64,000 nt of DNA, from assembly GCA_024275515.1 (NCBI GenBank), contig JAJRYZ010000255.1:1-64000 (forward strand). Direction: 5' to 3'. This DNA comes from Spirochaetota bacterium (GTDB lineage: Bacteria > Spirochaetota > Spirochaetia > ARS1246). This document shows positions 54,577 through 63,464 of this stretch, piece after piece; the stretch's first letter is position 1, and the number at the start of each line of letters is the position of its first letter. The notes beneath the pieces are model-generated. The model searched no databases and was not told the origin of the DNA. It saw nothing but the letters and a program-made list of their open reading frames with translations. The translations under genes were made by a program, and so were the position numbers.

Positions 54577-54884
54577 TCAATGTCTCCTTGCCTTTTCCTC
54601 CCGAGGTACACTAGAGCGATACCCGCGATCGCGACGGCCAAAGCAAGAGTCTTGATGATGACAAAAACGGCGGAGCGGGCGACTTCGTCTCGAATGGTCT
54701 GGAAATCTTTCTCCATGGCGGCCTCGGCCTGCTCGTCATGACCGGATTCGGAGTGATCACCGGCTATGGTCTCGCTCGTCACCTTACGAGGTTCTTCGTT
54801 ATCCTCACCTTCATGGGCGTACCCATTGAGGGTGATCACCGTCAACAATCCCACCGCTAGAAGAAAAAAAACGACGCGTTTCAT
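54573..54884 (-). CDS. Small membrane protein upstream of cytochrome b
   Basis: About 103 residues: a signal sequence 'MKRVVFFLLAVGLLTVITLNGYA', an acidic, His-rich periplasmic stretch ('HEGEDNEEP', 'GDHSESGHDEQ'), and a C-terminal helix 'VFVIIKTLALAVAIAGIALVYLG'. No family is recognised. ATG 54884 has a GAGG site; its stop overlaps the cytochrome b ATG (ATGA), so both proteins are made together and it is likely a subunit or metal/redox-binding partner. Confidence 0.75.
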   Translation of the reverse strand: MKRVVFFLLAVGLLTVITLNGYAHEGEDNEEPRKVTSETIAGDHSESGHDEQAEAAMEKDFQTIRDEVARSAVFVIIKTLALAVAIAGIALVYLGRKRQGDIE

Positions 54885-55216
54885 GAACCACCTCACTTCT
54901 CGTTAGTGAAAGCCGGCATCCGGGCGCTTCACGACATGACCGAGTCTGTCAGAGAGGCGTCCTTCCTACAGCAGCGATATTCCCTTATGTTAAACTTGTC
55001 TTTCGTCCGCACCGAATGTCAAGTTTTTTCACGGCTCGTGCCGCCCTCTTCCGGCCAACGGCGCCGGCGGCGAATCTGTTCGGCTCGAAAGAGGTTCATA
55101 CGGCGCTTCATGAGAGAAGAACGTGTTTTCCCGCTATTGCGGCAATTGTCGTCTTCTCCGACGCTTTTGCTTCCATTGTTGATAAAACTGGTTACATTCA
55201 CATCGGGGAGACAACA
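54885..55216. other. 332-bp divergent region
   Basis: Promoter region between the cytochrome b operon (minus) and the small coiled-coil membrane protein (plus). I see no gene, repeat or operator in it; the track ORFs are shadows. Confidence 0.45.
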
Positions 55217-55594
55217 ATGAGTGATTATGATCATGAAAAGGAGCTGCTGGAAGAGCTCGAGAACTTCAAAAGAGACAAAGAGAGGATAAAAAAAGTCATT
55301 GGCTCAATTGGCGGAAGGAACTTCGCCAAGAAAGACAAGTTTCTGAACTATCTTTTCCTTGCCTTGATTCTGACATTCTTCACGCTTGAAATCACGACGA
55401 AGTTTTTGCCCACTTACATAAGCTTGGAATTTGCCGTCCTGCTAATATCGATTAAGATCATTTGGCTCATCAACAACATAACCAAGATGGATCATTTCCA
55501 GTTTTGGATACTGAACTCAATCGAGTTTAGAATTAACAACTTGGCGAACAAATTGACGGCAATCGAGAAAAGTCTGAACGAAAAAAAAACCTGA
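55217..55594 (+). CDS. Hypothetical small membrane protein with coiled coil
   Basis: 125 residues: an N-terminal charged coiled coil ('EKELLEELENFKRDKERIKKV'), two hydrophobic segments ('YLFLALILTFFTLEI' and 'LEFAVLLISIKIIWLI'), and a polar helix at the end. ATG 55217 has a GGGGAGAC site; the track start 55016 adds 67 unlikely residues. Its lower GC and Lys/Asn/Ile-rich composition differ from its neighbours and may mark a transferred gene. No function can be assigned. Confidence 0.7.
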   Translation: MSDYDHEKELLEELENFKRDKERIKKVIGSIGGRNFAKKDKFLNYLFLALILTFFTLEITTKFLPTYISLEFAVLLISIKIIWLINNITKMDHFQFWILNSIEFRINNLANKLTAIEKSLNEKKT

Positions 55595-55807
55595 ACCCAA
55601 AGCTCCGCGTCTCGGCATGTTCGTGGCATCTATGGCGCCGCACGCCCGACGTCCGTGAACTCCGCTTCGGCCGGTGCGTTCGGTTGGTCGGGAGCATTTC
55701 TCGTTCCCAAGCTTGGCGATTACGGATCTCTTGGTTCATATGTGCACTGAAACAAGGCATTTCGGGAAAGGGCGTGCTATATATGCCTCCGTCCAGTGCA
55801 CGTATCA

Positions 55808-56893
55808 TTATTTTGACAGAAGCTCATACAGTCTGTCGTTCAGATACACCGTTTCCCGGCCGATTTTTTCCTTTCTCACGATGTTGATTCTCGCAAGCTC
55901 GTTCAGGTAGTCGCTCGCGATATTCCGGGAGGCGATTCCGGCGTCGACGAGAAAAGCGATTTTACAGTAGGGTCGCCGGAAAAGCAGCTCGATTAGCTCT
56001 TTTGAATAAACACGGCTCGGAAGTTCCCTGCGGGCCCTCTCTTCCGTCTCCTGCATCAAATCCCTGACGAGGAGAAACCGTTCGCGGGCGAACGCGGCGG
56101 TCTCTTCGACGGCCGCAAGCATGAAAAGGATCCACGGCTTCCATCTGTTTTTCCCGGCGACCCGTCTCAAGAGCCGATAATAATCGTCTTTGCGTTTGAC
56201 GATTGCTTTGCTGAGACACAACGCCGGAACGTTCAAAAGGCCGGAGTGGATCAGGAACAAGATGGTGATAATCCGACCCGCCCGCCCGTTGCCGTCCGGA
56301 AACGGATGGATAGCTTCAAACTGGTATTGAATCAATGCCGTCTTGATCAGCGGATCCAGCCCGTCCTCGGCATGAATGAATTCCTCAAGATTCTTGAGCT
56401 TGTCCCGAATGATTTTCCCGCCTTCCGGTGGCGTATAGACGGCTTTCTCGCCGGAACCGTTTTTGATTATCGCACCGGGCGTCGTGCGGATACCGGTTTT
56501 GTTATTCATAATCGTCCGAACGATCGCGATGAAAAGGTCGATCGAAAGAACCGGATGTTTTCCGAGCGTACTATAACCTTCCCAAAGGGCGGCGCGGTAA
56601 CGAAGCACTTCCTCGGTGGCCGGCGCCACCCGACCGGCATTCGCGCCGAGCGTCATGAACAGAGCACCATTGGTCGCGAATACACCGTCGATTTCCGAGC
56701 CGGCTTTCGCTTCCTGGAGCATAAGCGCGTTCACCAACAGAGCCTGATTGGGCGACGTTTCCGCCATTCCCTTTAGTTCGGCAAGCGCACGACTCGCGGC
56801 GACGGCCTGTCTGAGCACGGGCTTTGACTCTACGTCCGCGCCCGGCGGCAGCGACGGCAGGTTATTGAAAGGTCTGTTTCGGTCGAACTTCAT
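55808..56893 (-). CDS. Fic-family protein (AMPylation-type)
   Basis: A 361-residue protein. The Fic core has the canonical 'HPFPDGNGRAGR' motif, so the catalytic His and nucleotide-binding residues are intact. The N-terminal part contains 'AKAGSEIDGV', resembling the (S/T)xxxE(G/N) inhibitory helix of self-limited Fic proteins. The C-terminus is a winged-helix-like 'IASRNIASDYLNELARINIVRKEKIGRETVYL'. Such proteins usually transfer AMP to a target protein. ATG 56893 with GAGG is preferred over 56926. No antitoxin gene is adjacent, consistent with built-in inhibition. Confidence 0.9.
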   Translation of the reverse strand: MKFDRNRPFNNLPSLPPGADVESKPVLRQAVAASRALAELKGMAETSPNQALLVNALMLQEAKAGSEIDGVFATNGALFMTLGANAGRVAPATEEVLRYRAALWEGYSTLGKHPVLSIDLFIAIVRTIMNNKTGIRTTPGAIIKNGSGEKAVYTPPEGGKIIRDKLKNLEEFIHAEDGLDPLIKTALIQYQFEAIHPFPDGNGRAGRIITILFLIHSGLLNVPALCLSKAIVKRKDDYYRLLRRVAGKNRWKPWILFMLAAVEETAAFARERFLLVRDLMQETEERARRELPSRVYSKELIELLFRRPYCKIAFLVDAGIASRNIASDYLNELARINIVRKEKIGRETVYLNDRLYELLSK

Positions 56894-57044
56894 CTTACCT
56901 CGCCACTGTGAAGAATCTCCCCGCATTGTGCACTAATGTGCGCCGCGCTCCAATGTATGATATAAGCGATCTCGTTCTCGTCTTTCGACCGAACAGATGG
57001 TGTACAATGCGCGTCGGACGATGCCTGCGCGAAGGAGCGTTTCA

Positions 57045-58754
57045 ATGATTAGATGTTTTGCCGAACACGAAAAGAGGAGTGTGACGGATCTCGAAGGCAT
57101 GTGGGATTTTACTTTCTTGGGAGACCTTGACGTCGCCCAAACCGATGTAGCGCGTATCGCTTACAACGACCGTATCGCGGTTCCCGGTTGTTTTGACGCG
57201 ACGCCGAAATACGCCGGCTGCCGCGGCCTCGCGGCGTACCGAAAGCGGATACATTTTGATGACGCCACACGCCATCGGTTCACCTTTAACGGCGTGCATC
57301 ACCGGTGTCGCGTGGTTGTAGTGCAGGGCGAAAAGACGATCACCCTCGCAGAACACGCGGGGGGATTTACCGTCTTTTCGACCGACAGTACCGACCACGA
57401 TCCCGGCGCCGCGGACCTCGTCGTGCTCGTTGACAATCGGTTCGATTACGACCGATGTCCGACTCATCTCGATTACTTCGACTGGTATCACTACGGCGGC
57501 ATTGCCCGAGGGGCGGAGCTTTCGCGACTCGGAAATACGTGGATCGAGTCGGTGCGGATAGATACCTCGGACTTCCGCTCGAAAACGGTGTCCGTCCGCG
57601 TCGTCTGTAGAACCGACTCCGTGTCCGCCGACGATGAGGCGGCGCTCGCGATTTCCATAAATGACGATGAGATTTCCTCCTTTCCCGTCGCGTTCGCCGC
57701 CGGCGTTGCTCGGGTCGACGCCGATTTTACCTTGGTCGACGCAAAGCTCTGGTTTCCGGATCGTCCCGCGCTCAATACCGCACGGTTCGCCCTCGGGGAT
57801 GATGATCTGATCGAGCGATTCGGCATACGCCGAGTTTCGATCGAACAGGGTGAAATCAGAATCAACGACCGTCCGGTCAGGCTGCTCGGTGTGTGCCGGC
57901 ACGAGGCGCATCCACAGTTCGGCTGCGGTCTGCCCAAATCGATTCTTGTCGAAGACATACAACTCATCGAAGAGATGGGCTGCAATTTCGTGCGCGGTTC
58001 CCATTACCCACAGGACCCGGCTTTCTTGGATCTCTGCGACGAACGCGGGATCTGCGTGTGGAGCGAGGCGATCGGCTGGCAGCATACCGCCGAACATCTG
58101 AATGATCCCGACTTCATCAACGCGCAGGTCGTCGACATCCGCGAAATGGTAGCGACGTCATGCAACCATCCGTCGGTGATAATGTGGGGGCTTCAAAACG
58201 AGAGTCATAGCGAAGATCCTGCGAACAGACGAGGTTACGAAACACTCATCGGAGAGATCCGCTCTCTCGATCCAAGCAGACCCGTGACTTTTGCCTCTAA
58301 TCACTGGCCCGACGATCTGTTTCACGATCTTATCGATATTATTTCGATTAACATGTATCCCGGATGGTACGACGGCGAGATAGGAGAAATACCGGCAAAG
58401 ATCGATGCAATCGTCGGTTCCATCGACGCATCGAGCTCGGGCGGGAAACCTATCATCATCAGCGAGATAGGCGCCGGCGCCGTGCCCGGCACACATGACA
58501 GAAACAAGACGCGATGGAGCGAAGAGTATCAGGCGGCATTGATCGACATTGTGATCGAACACCTGTTTGAGAAACGCGATCGCGTGTGCGGTCTGTCTCT
58601 CTGGCAGTTTTGCGACTGTCGAACAAGCGAAGAGGTGCGTCGGATCCTGTCTCGGCCCCGCGGATTCAACAACAAGGGCGTCGTTGACGAGTACCGCCGG
58701 CCGAAACTCGCGTTCGATGTCGTAAAGAGTCGATTCAACTCCCTTCGGCGATAA
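57045..58754 (+). CDS. Glycoside hydrolase family 2 enzyme (beta-glucuronidase/beta-galactosidase-like)
   Basis: A 569-residue enzyme with the GH2 layout: N-terminal sandwich, Ig-like domain, TIM barrel. The acid/base Glu is in 'NHPSVIMWGLQNESHSE' and the nucleophile Glu in 'KPIIISEIGAGAVPG'. It is on the short side for beta-galactosidase and closer to beta-glucuronidase. It has no signal peptide, so it acts on imported oligosaccharides. ATG 57045 with AAGGAG is chosen over 56997. It lies in the same direction as a split transketolase, a LacI regulator and a sulfatase, forming a sugar utilisation locus. Confidence 0.9.
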   Translation: MIRCFAEHEKRSVTDLEGMWDFTFLGDLDVAQTDVARIAYNDRIAVPGCFDATPKYAGCRGLAAYRKRIHFDDATRHRFTFNGVHHRCRVVVVQGEKTITLAEHAGGFTVFSTDSTDHDPGAADLVVLVDNRFDYDRCPTHLDYFDWYHYGGIARGAELSRLGNTWIESVRIDTSDFRSKTVSVRVVCRTDSVSADDEAALAISINDDEISSFPVAFAAGVARVDADFTLVDAKLWFPDRPALNTARFALGDDDLIERFGIRRVSIEQGEIRINDRPVRLLGVCRHEAHPQFGCGLPKSILVEDIQLIEEMGCNFVRGSHYPQDPAFLDLCDERGICVWSEAIGWQHTAEHLNDPDFINAQVVDIREMVATSCNHPSVIMWGLQNESHSEDPANRRGYETLIGEIRSLDPSRPVTFASNHWPDDLFHDLIDIISINMYPGWYDGEIGEIPAKIDAIVGSIDASSSGGKPIIISEIGAGAVPGTHDRNKTRWSEEYQAALIDIVIEHLFEKRDRVCGLSLWQFCDCRTSEEVRRILSRPRGFNNKGVVDEYRRPKLAFDVVKSRFNSLRR

Positions 58755-58812
58755 CGACCGTGTCTATTGTATGCACGGCGGACGCGCCGGGAAAACAAAC
58801 GGAGGAGTTTTT

Positions 58813-59649
58813 ATGCCCGCCCAACCCATGTCGGTGAACGAGCTCGAAGACACGGCAGTGACGATCCGTAAAGACATTATTGAGATGATTTCGACGGCCA
58901 AAGCGGGACATCCAGGGGGGAGTCTTTCCGCCGCCGACATAGTGACGGCGCTCTATTTCCGCATCATGCGCGTGGACCCCGACAACCCCGACCGGCCCGA
59001 CCGGGACCGCTTTATTCTTTCAAAGGGCCACGCGTGTCCGGTATGGTATGCCGCGCTCGCCGAAAGGGGCTTTTTCGACAAAAAGCATCTCGGCACTCTC
59101 CGCAGACTGAACAGCATTCTACAGGGACATGCCGACATGAGAAAAACCCCCGGCGTCGATATGACCGTCGGATCTCTCGGACAGGGAATTTCCGCCGGCC
59201 TCGGAATGGCGCTCAGCGGCAAGCTTCGGAAGAAGGACTACCACGTGTGGGTTATTGTCGGGGACGGTGAGTGTCAGGAAGGATCGGTGTGGGAGGCCGC
59301 CATGGCCGGCCCACGATGGAAGTTGGATAATTTCACCGTTATCGTAGACAAAAATCGCCTGCAAAACGACGCGTTTGTCGATGAAGTGATGCCGGTTGAT
59401 CCTTTGGCCGAAAAATGGCGGGCGTTCAACTGGAATGTCGTCGAGATCGACGGTCATGACATGCGGCAAGTTGTCGACGGTCTGGAGCACGCCGCCGCGA
59501 CGAAGGGCGGGCCGACGGTCGTCATCGCGCACACGATTAAGGGAAAAGGCGTTTCATTCATGGAAAATGTACCCAAGTGGCACGGCGCGGCGCCGAACGC
59601 CGAAGAAACGAAGATCGCCTTGTCGGAAATCATCGGAGCAAGAAAATGA
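58813..59649 (+). CDS. Transketolase, N-terminal subunit (ThDP-binding)
   Basis: A 278-residue split-type transketolase alpha half. It carries 'AKAGHPGGSLSAADIVTALYF', the ThDP motif 'IVGDGECQEGSVWEAAMAGPRWKLDN' and 'HTIKGKGVSFMEN'. It moves two-carbon units between sugar phosphates together with the next gene's product. The track start at 58771 is replaced by ATG 58813, which has a GGAGGAG site. It overlaps the second subunit by ATGA. Confidence 0.93.
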   Translation: MPAQPMSVNELEDTAVTIRKDIIEMISTAKAGHPGGSLSAADIVTALYFRIMRVDPDNPDRPDRDRFILSKGHACPVWYAALAERGFFDKKHLGTLRRLNSILQGHADMRKTPGVDMTVGSLGQGISAGLGMALSGKLRKKDYHVWVIVGDGECQEGSVWEAAMAGPRWKLDNFTVIVDKNRLQNDAFVDEVMPVDPLAEKWRAFNWNVVEIDGHDMRQVVDGLEHAAATKGGPTVVIAHTIKGKGVSFMENVPKWHGAAPNAEETKIALSEIIGARK

Positions 59650-60665
59650 AACGAACCGATGATTCTGTCTATAAATACGTGCTCCCGGAGGTGATCGGTT
59701 GCTTGCTCCACGGTGACGCGTACCAGCGGCTGGACAAGCAGGCGACGCGCCACGCGTACGCCGAGGCGATTATCGAGGTGGGCGAGACAAACCCGGATGT
59801 AGTCGTCCTTGACGCCGATGTGGCCAACTCGATCAAAACGACGGAGTTTCGAAAACGTTTTCCGGAGAGGGAGTTCAACTTCGGCATAGCCGAGCAAAAT
59901 ATGATGGCCGCCGCGGCCGGCATGGCTTCCACCGGTCTCATTCCCTTCGTGTCGACCTACGCGGTTTTTGCGAGTCTGCGGGCGTTGGATCAGTTGCGGA
60001 ACAGTATTCATTATCCGCGGCTCAACGTAAAAGTCGCCGCGAGCCACAGCGGAATCACGCCCGGGCCCGATGGAGTCACCCATCAGGCACAGGAAGACAT
60101 GTCCATTCTGCGAAGCCTCGCGAACTCCACCGTAGTCGCGCCGGCGGATCCCGTTACTACGAAAAAGGCGATTCACGAGGCCGCGGAGTTCGTTGGACCC
60201 GTTTATATCAGCCTGACTCGCGATCCGGCGCCGTATCTATACGGCGAGGATTTCCCCTTTGAGATCGGCAAAGCGGTCACTATTCGGGAGGGAAGCGATA
60301 TCGCGCTCATCGCCATCCGCGACCTGGTTTTTCAGGCCTTGATTGCGGCCGAGACACTGGCACGAGAAGGAATTGATGTTCGGGTAATCGATTGCCACAC
60401 CCTCAAGCCTCTCGACGAAACGACGATTCTGCGCGCGGCCGGGGAAACCGGCGCCGTCGTAACCGCCGAAAACAACGTGATTTTCGGTGGTCTGGGGAGC
60501 GCGGTGGCGGAATTGCTGGTGGAGAATCACCCGATTCCCATGAGGCGGGTCGGTGTGCAAGACACATTTGCCGAATCGGGTCCGTACCTGGAGGTGATCG
60601 ACAAGTACGGACTGACCTCGCCGCACATCGTGGAAGCGGTGCGGAATGTGCTGGCACGGCGATAG
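59646..60665 (+). CDS. Transketolase, C-terminal subunit
   Basis: A 339-residue split-type transketolase beta half: pyrimidine-binding domain with 'FNFGIAEQNMMAAAAGMASTGLIPFVSTYA' (Glu activates ThDP), 'SHSGITPGPDGVTHQA', then a C-terminal 'VTAENNVIFGGLGSAVAELL' domain. ATG 59646 overlaps the stop of the first subunit (ATGA), so the track start 59577 is wrong. Its location beside GH2, LacI and sulfatase genes suggests it serves a pentose or ketose pathway from the imported glycan, in addition to the general pentose phosphate route. Confidence 0.93.
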   Translation: MKRTDDSVYKYVLPEVIGCLLHGDAYQRLDKQATRHAYAEAIIEVGETNPDVVVLDADVANSIKTTEFRKRFPEREFNFGIAEQNMMAAAAGMASTGLIPFVSTYAVFASLRALDQLRNSIHYPRLNVKVAASHSGITPGPDGVTHQAQEDMSILRSLANSTVVAPADPVTTKKAIHEAAEFVGPVYISLTRDPAPYLYGEDFPFEIGKAVTIREGSDIALIAIRDLVFQALIAAETLAREGIDVRVIDCHTLKPLDETTILRAAGETGAVVTAENNVIFGGLGSAVAELLVENHPIPMRRVGVQDTFAESGPYLEVIDKYGLTSPHIVEAVRNVLARR

Positions 60666-60705
60666 GGACGGCGCACGAGACGACGCGGTTGTGGTCGGAC
60701 CGTAC

Positions 60706-60766
60706 TTGACTTTTGCCCTAGCGGATACTAATGTGGACTCACCTAAACGTTACCGTTAACGTTAAT
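60706..60766 (+). promoter_or_regulatory. Promoter and LacI-type operator of the lacI-family gene
   Basis: A TTGACT -35 hexamer (60706-60711) is followed after about 17 bp by a weak TAATGT box. Downstream the region has AACGTTA and the perfect 10-bp palindrome TTAACGTTAA with central CG (60756-60765), the typical shape of a LacI-family operator. The palindrome overlaps ATG 60765, which argues for the start at 60789. Confidence 0.65.
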
Positions 60767-60788
60767 GGACGTCGAGACGGGCGGGAGA

Positions 60789-61784
60789 ATGAGATCACCT
60801 ACCATAAGAGATGTGGCGCAAGCCGCGAATGTTTCAACCAATACCGTTTCGCGAGCCCTCAATAATAAGCCCGATGTAAGCCCGGAGACCCGCCGAAGAG
60901 TTCTTGCGGCCGCGAAGGAGCTGAATTATTCGCCGAACAATCTCGCCAGGAGCCTCATATCAAAGAAAACCGGCACTTTGGGAGTCGTCGTCACCGACAA
61001 CGCCAATCCGTTCTACGCGCGAATAATAAAAGGCATAGAAGATGTGGGAAGGAGACACGGGTACAGCATCATTCTGTGCAACACCGACGAGGATTCGGAA
61101 CGTGAAGAGGAGGCAATCCGCCTTCTCCAACAGAAGCGTGTGGACGGGATTCTGATAACGCCGGTACAAAAAGATTTTCGGTATCTTGAAGTACTGCGGA
61201 ACTATCAGAGTCCTTTTGTGCTGCTCAACCGCCATCCGAAGAATGAAATGGTCGACTATGTAATCAACGACAATGCGTACGGCGCGCGTCTCGCGATCGG
61301 GCGGTTGATCTCCGTCGGTCGCCGGAAGATAGCGTATATCTGCGGACCCTCCACTATATCTAGTGTTCAAGAGCGCCTTGAAGGATGTTTCGCCGCGATG
61401 GAGGCGGGCGGGCTGTCGCCGAAATCCCTTCATGTCGAGAGAACCAATTTGAAAATGGAGGACGGCTTTGAGGCAATGCAGAAACTGCTCGAGAACGACC
61501 GGCCGGACGGCGTTTTCGCTTACAGCGACATTCTCGCCATAGGCGCCATGAAGTCCATTCTGGAGGCGAATCTGAGAATACCCGAAGACATCGCCTTGAT
61601 CGGTTATGACGACATCGAGTTCGCGAGTATGCTGGAGGTTCCTTTGACGACGGTGCGGCAGCCGCGGTATCGAATCGGAGAAAAGGCGGCGAATATGCTC
61701 ATAAACAAGTTGAACAACAAGAACGGTACGGAAGTCGAAAGCGTTGTTCTGCGACCGGAACTGATTCTTCGAAAATCTGCGTAA
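60789..61784 (+). CDS. LacI-family transcriptional regulator
   Basis: A 331-residue repressor: DNA-binding domain 'TIRDVAQAANVSTNTVSRALNNKPDVSPETR', hinge 'NYSPNNLARSLISKKT', then a periplasmic-binding-protein-like effector domain ('GVVVTDNANPFYARIIKGIEDV', 'GYDDIEFASMLEVPLTTVRQP'). ATG 60789 gives the usual LacI N-terminus; the track start at 60765 lies in the operator. It probably represses the surrounding genes in the absence of a sugar and is autoregulated by the upstream TTAACGTTAA site. Confidence 0.92.
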   Translation: MRSPTIRDVAQAANVSTNTVSRALNNKPDVSPETRRRVLAAAKELNYSPNNLARSLISKKTGTLGVVVTDNANPFYARIIKGIEDVGRRHGYSIILCNTDEDSEREEEAIRLLQQKRVDGILITPVQKDFRYLEVLRNYQSPFVLLNRHPKNEMVDYVINDNAYGARLAIGRLISVGRRKIAYICGPSTISSVQERLEGCFAAMEAGGLSPKSLHVERTNLKMEDGFEAMQKLLENDRPDGVFAYSDILAIGAMKSILEANLRIPEDIALIGYDDIEFASMLEVPLTTVRQPRYRIGEKAANMLINKLNNKNGTEVESVVLRPELILRKSA

Positions 61785-61869
61785 GAGACTGCCGTCGGAT
61801 CGACGTGAATCCCGCGAGGTTGCGGCGGCAAATCCGTTTGGGTTCGTGGACGGAGGAAGGGATACCGTT

Positions 61870-62016
61870 GTGGAGTATCATATGGCCGGCGCCCGGACGG
61901 GAACCGTGGAAAGGATTCTTCACCGGATCGAGCAGGATCGGAGAGTCATGCACGAGATGTGCGGCGGAGCGACCGGGGGTGTCGTCTTCGGCGGGTTGAC
62001 CGAGGCGGCCCGATGA
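61870..62016 (+). CDS. Possible 48-residue small ORF coupled to the second sulfatase
   Basis: GTG 61870 (or ATG 61882) opens a frame containing 'AGARTGTVERILHRIEQDRRV' and 'GGATGGVVFGGLTEAAR'; its TGA overlaps the sulfatase ATG as ATGA. GAAGGG lies 8 nt before the GTG. It is not in the ORF track. No family is recognised, so it may be a coupling leader or chance. Confidence 0.3.
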   Translation: MEYHMAGARTGTVERILHRIEQDRRVMHEMCGGATGGVVFGGLTEAAR

Positions 62017-63449
62017 ATCGGCCGAATATCCTTCTTTTATGCGCCGATATGGCCGGCGCCGCCGATTTCGGTTGTTACGGAAGCGTGTCCGACATTACGC
62101 CGAACATCGACGGCCTCGCCGCCGCCGGCGTGCTCTTTGAACAAGCCTACTGCCCGTGCCCGCCGTGTATTCCCGCTCGGGTTTCCCTGATGAGCGGTCT
62201 CTACGCTCATACCCACGGCAAGATCGCGCACCTCAAAATGCGCCCGGCGCCGCAGCCGCCGCTTCTCCCCGAGTTGCTGTCCCGGGCGGGGTATCGTGCC
62301 GGAATTGTGGGAAAAACCCACTGGTGGCCGCCGACGGCGACGCTCGGTTGTGACGATACATACATTACCATCGACAATCATCTTACTCCGGAGCTCGGGA
62401 AGAACGACGCGTACATGCAGTTCCTCGAATCGAAAGGCCTATTCGAGTACGACGACGACACGTGGGAACACGAAAAAGACAAACTCAAACCCGATCTGCT
62501 TCCATTCGACTGTCTGAAGGCGAATTGGACGGCCCGGCAGACCTGTGAGCTTCTTGCGACCTACGCCCGGAATGAAGAACCGTTTTTCCTTTTTTGCTCA
62601 TTTGTCGAGCCCCACGGCGCAGGCAAGGTCCCAAGCGAATACCTCGAAAAGATCGACGCCGCCACGCTTCCGCCTATAATCGAGCGGAACGGCGAGCATG
62701 AGGACAAGCCGCGGATTCAAAGACGGGCCGTTGAGCGCTGGACCGTTGAACGAGACGCAAAGGAGACATATCGCAGAGAGGTGTACGCCGGAATCGGGTT
62801 GGTCGATCAGAATGTCGGCAAAATTCTCGACACCGTGCGCGAGCTGGGTTTGGCGGAGAACACGGCGGTTGTTTTTTTGACCGATCACGGTGATCTGATG
62901 TATGACCACGGGTGTATCGAAAAGACCTTTCTCTACGAGCAGGCGATTCGCATCCCGTTTCTCATATCCGGACCGGGAATTCCATCAGGCGAGAGAAGGA
63001 AGCACTTGGTCAGTCAAATCGATCTTCTCCCGACCATTCTCGACCTCTGCGATATCGAAGTCGATTCTCTGAGAATCGAGGGGCGAAGCGTGCTGCCGAT
63101 AATACGGAACCCGGGCGTCGACTGGCGCACCAGGTTATATGCCGAAGTCGATCAAACGGTTCATCTCAAAGGGCTCGTCTCGAGCGCCTCGGCCAAGATG
63201 GTCCGGGAGGGATCGTGGAAGTATATCTACACGCTGGTTGAGGGCCATGTGGTGGAAGAGGAGCTTTACGATCTGGACGAAGACCCCGATGAGTTGTTCA
63301 ACAAGGCCGGCCTACCGGCCCACCGGGAGAGGCTGCGCGCGTTTCAGGCCGACATCCTTCGGTGGTTGGTGGCCACGGAGGTAAACAGATCGCATCCTGC
63401 GCCGGAGAATCACTACCCGGTGCCGAGCATTGACAAACGATTCTTCTAG
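62013..63449 (+). CDS. Type I sulfatase (second, Cys-type)
   Basis: A 478-residue sulfatase with the maturation motif C-x-P-x-R in 'CPPCIPARVSLMSGLYAHTHG' (about C52) and metal ligands in 'VVFLTDHGDLMYDHG'. Near the N-terminus 'LLLCADMAGAADFGCYG' replaces the more common Asp-Asp pair. No signal peptide, so it is likely cytoplasmic. ATG 62013 is chosen over 61959. It is 15 nt upstream of an ABC ATPase gene, which links sulfate-ester cleavage to an import system that starts at the window's edge. Confidence 0.9.
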   Translation: MNRPNILLLCADMAGAADFGCYGSVSDITPNIDGLAAAGVLFEQAYCPCPPCIPARVSLMSGLYAHTHGKIAHLKMRPAPQPPLLPELLSRAGYRAGIVGKTHWWPPTATLGCDDTYITIDNHLTPELGKNDAYMQFLESKGLFEYDDDTWEHEKDKLKPDLLPFDCLKANWTARQTCELLATYARNEEPFFLFCSFVEPHGAGKVPSEYLEKIDAATLPPIIERNGEHEDKPRIQRRAVERWTVERDAKETYRREVYAGIGLVDQNVGKILDTVRELGLAENTAVVFLTDHGDLMYDHGCIEKTFLYEQAIRIPFLISGPGIPSGERRKHLVSQIDLLPTILDLCDIEVDSLRIEGRSVLPIIRNPGVDWRTRLYAEVDQTVHLKGLVSSASAKMVREGSWKYIYTLVEGHVVEEELYDLDEDPDELFNKAGLPAHRERLRAFQADILRWLVATEVNRSHPAPENHYPVPSIDKRFF

Positions 63450-63464
63450 ACGGTGGGTTGAGTT

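Noticed and set aside
57042-58097. 351-residue minus-strand ORF
   Set aside because: Antisense shadow of the GH2 gene.
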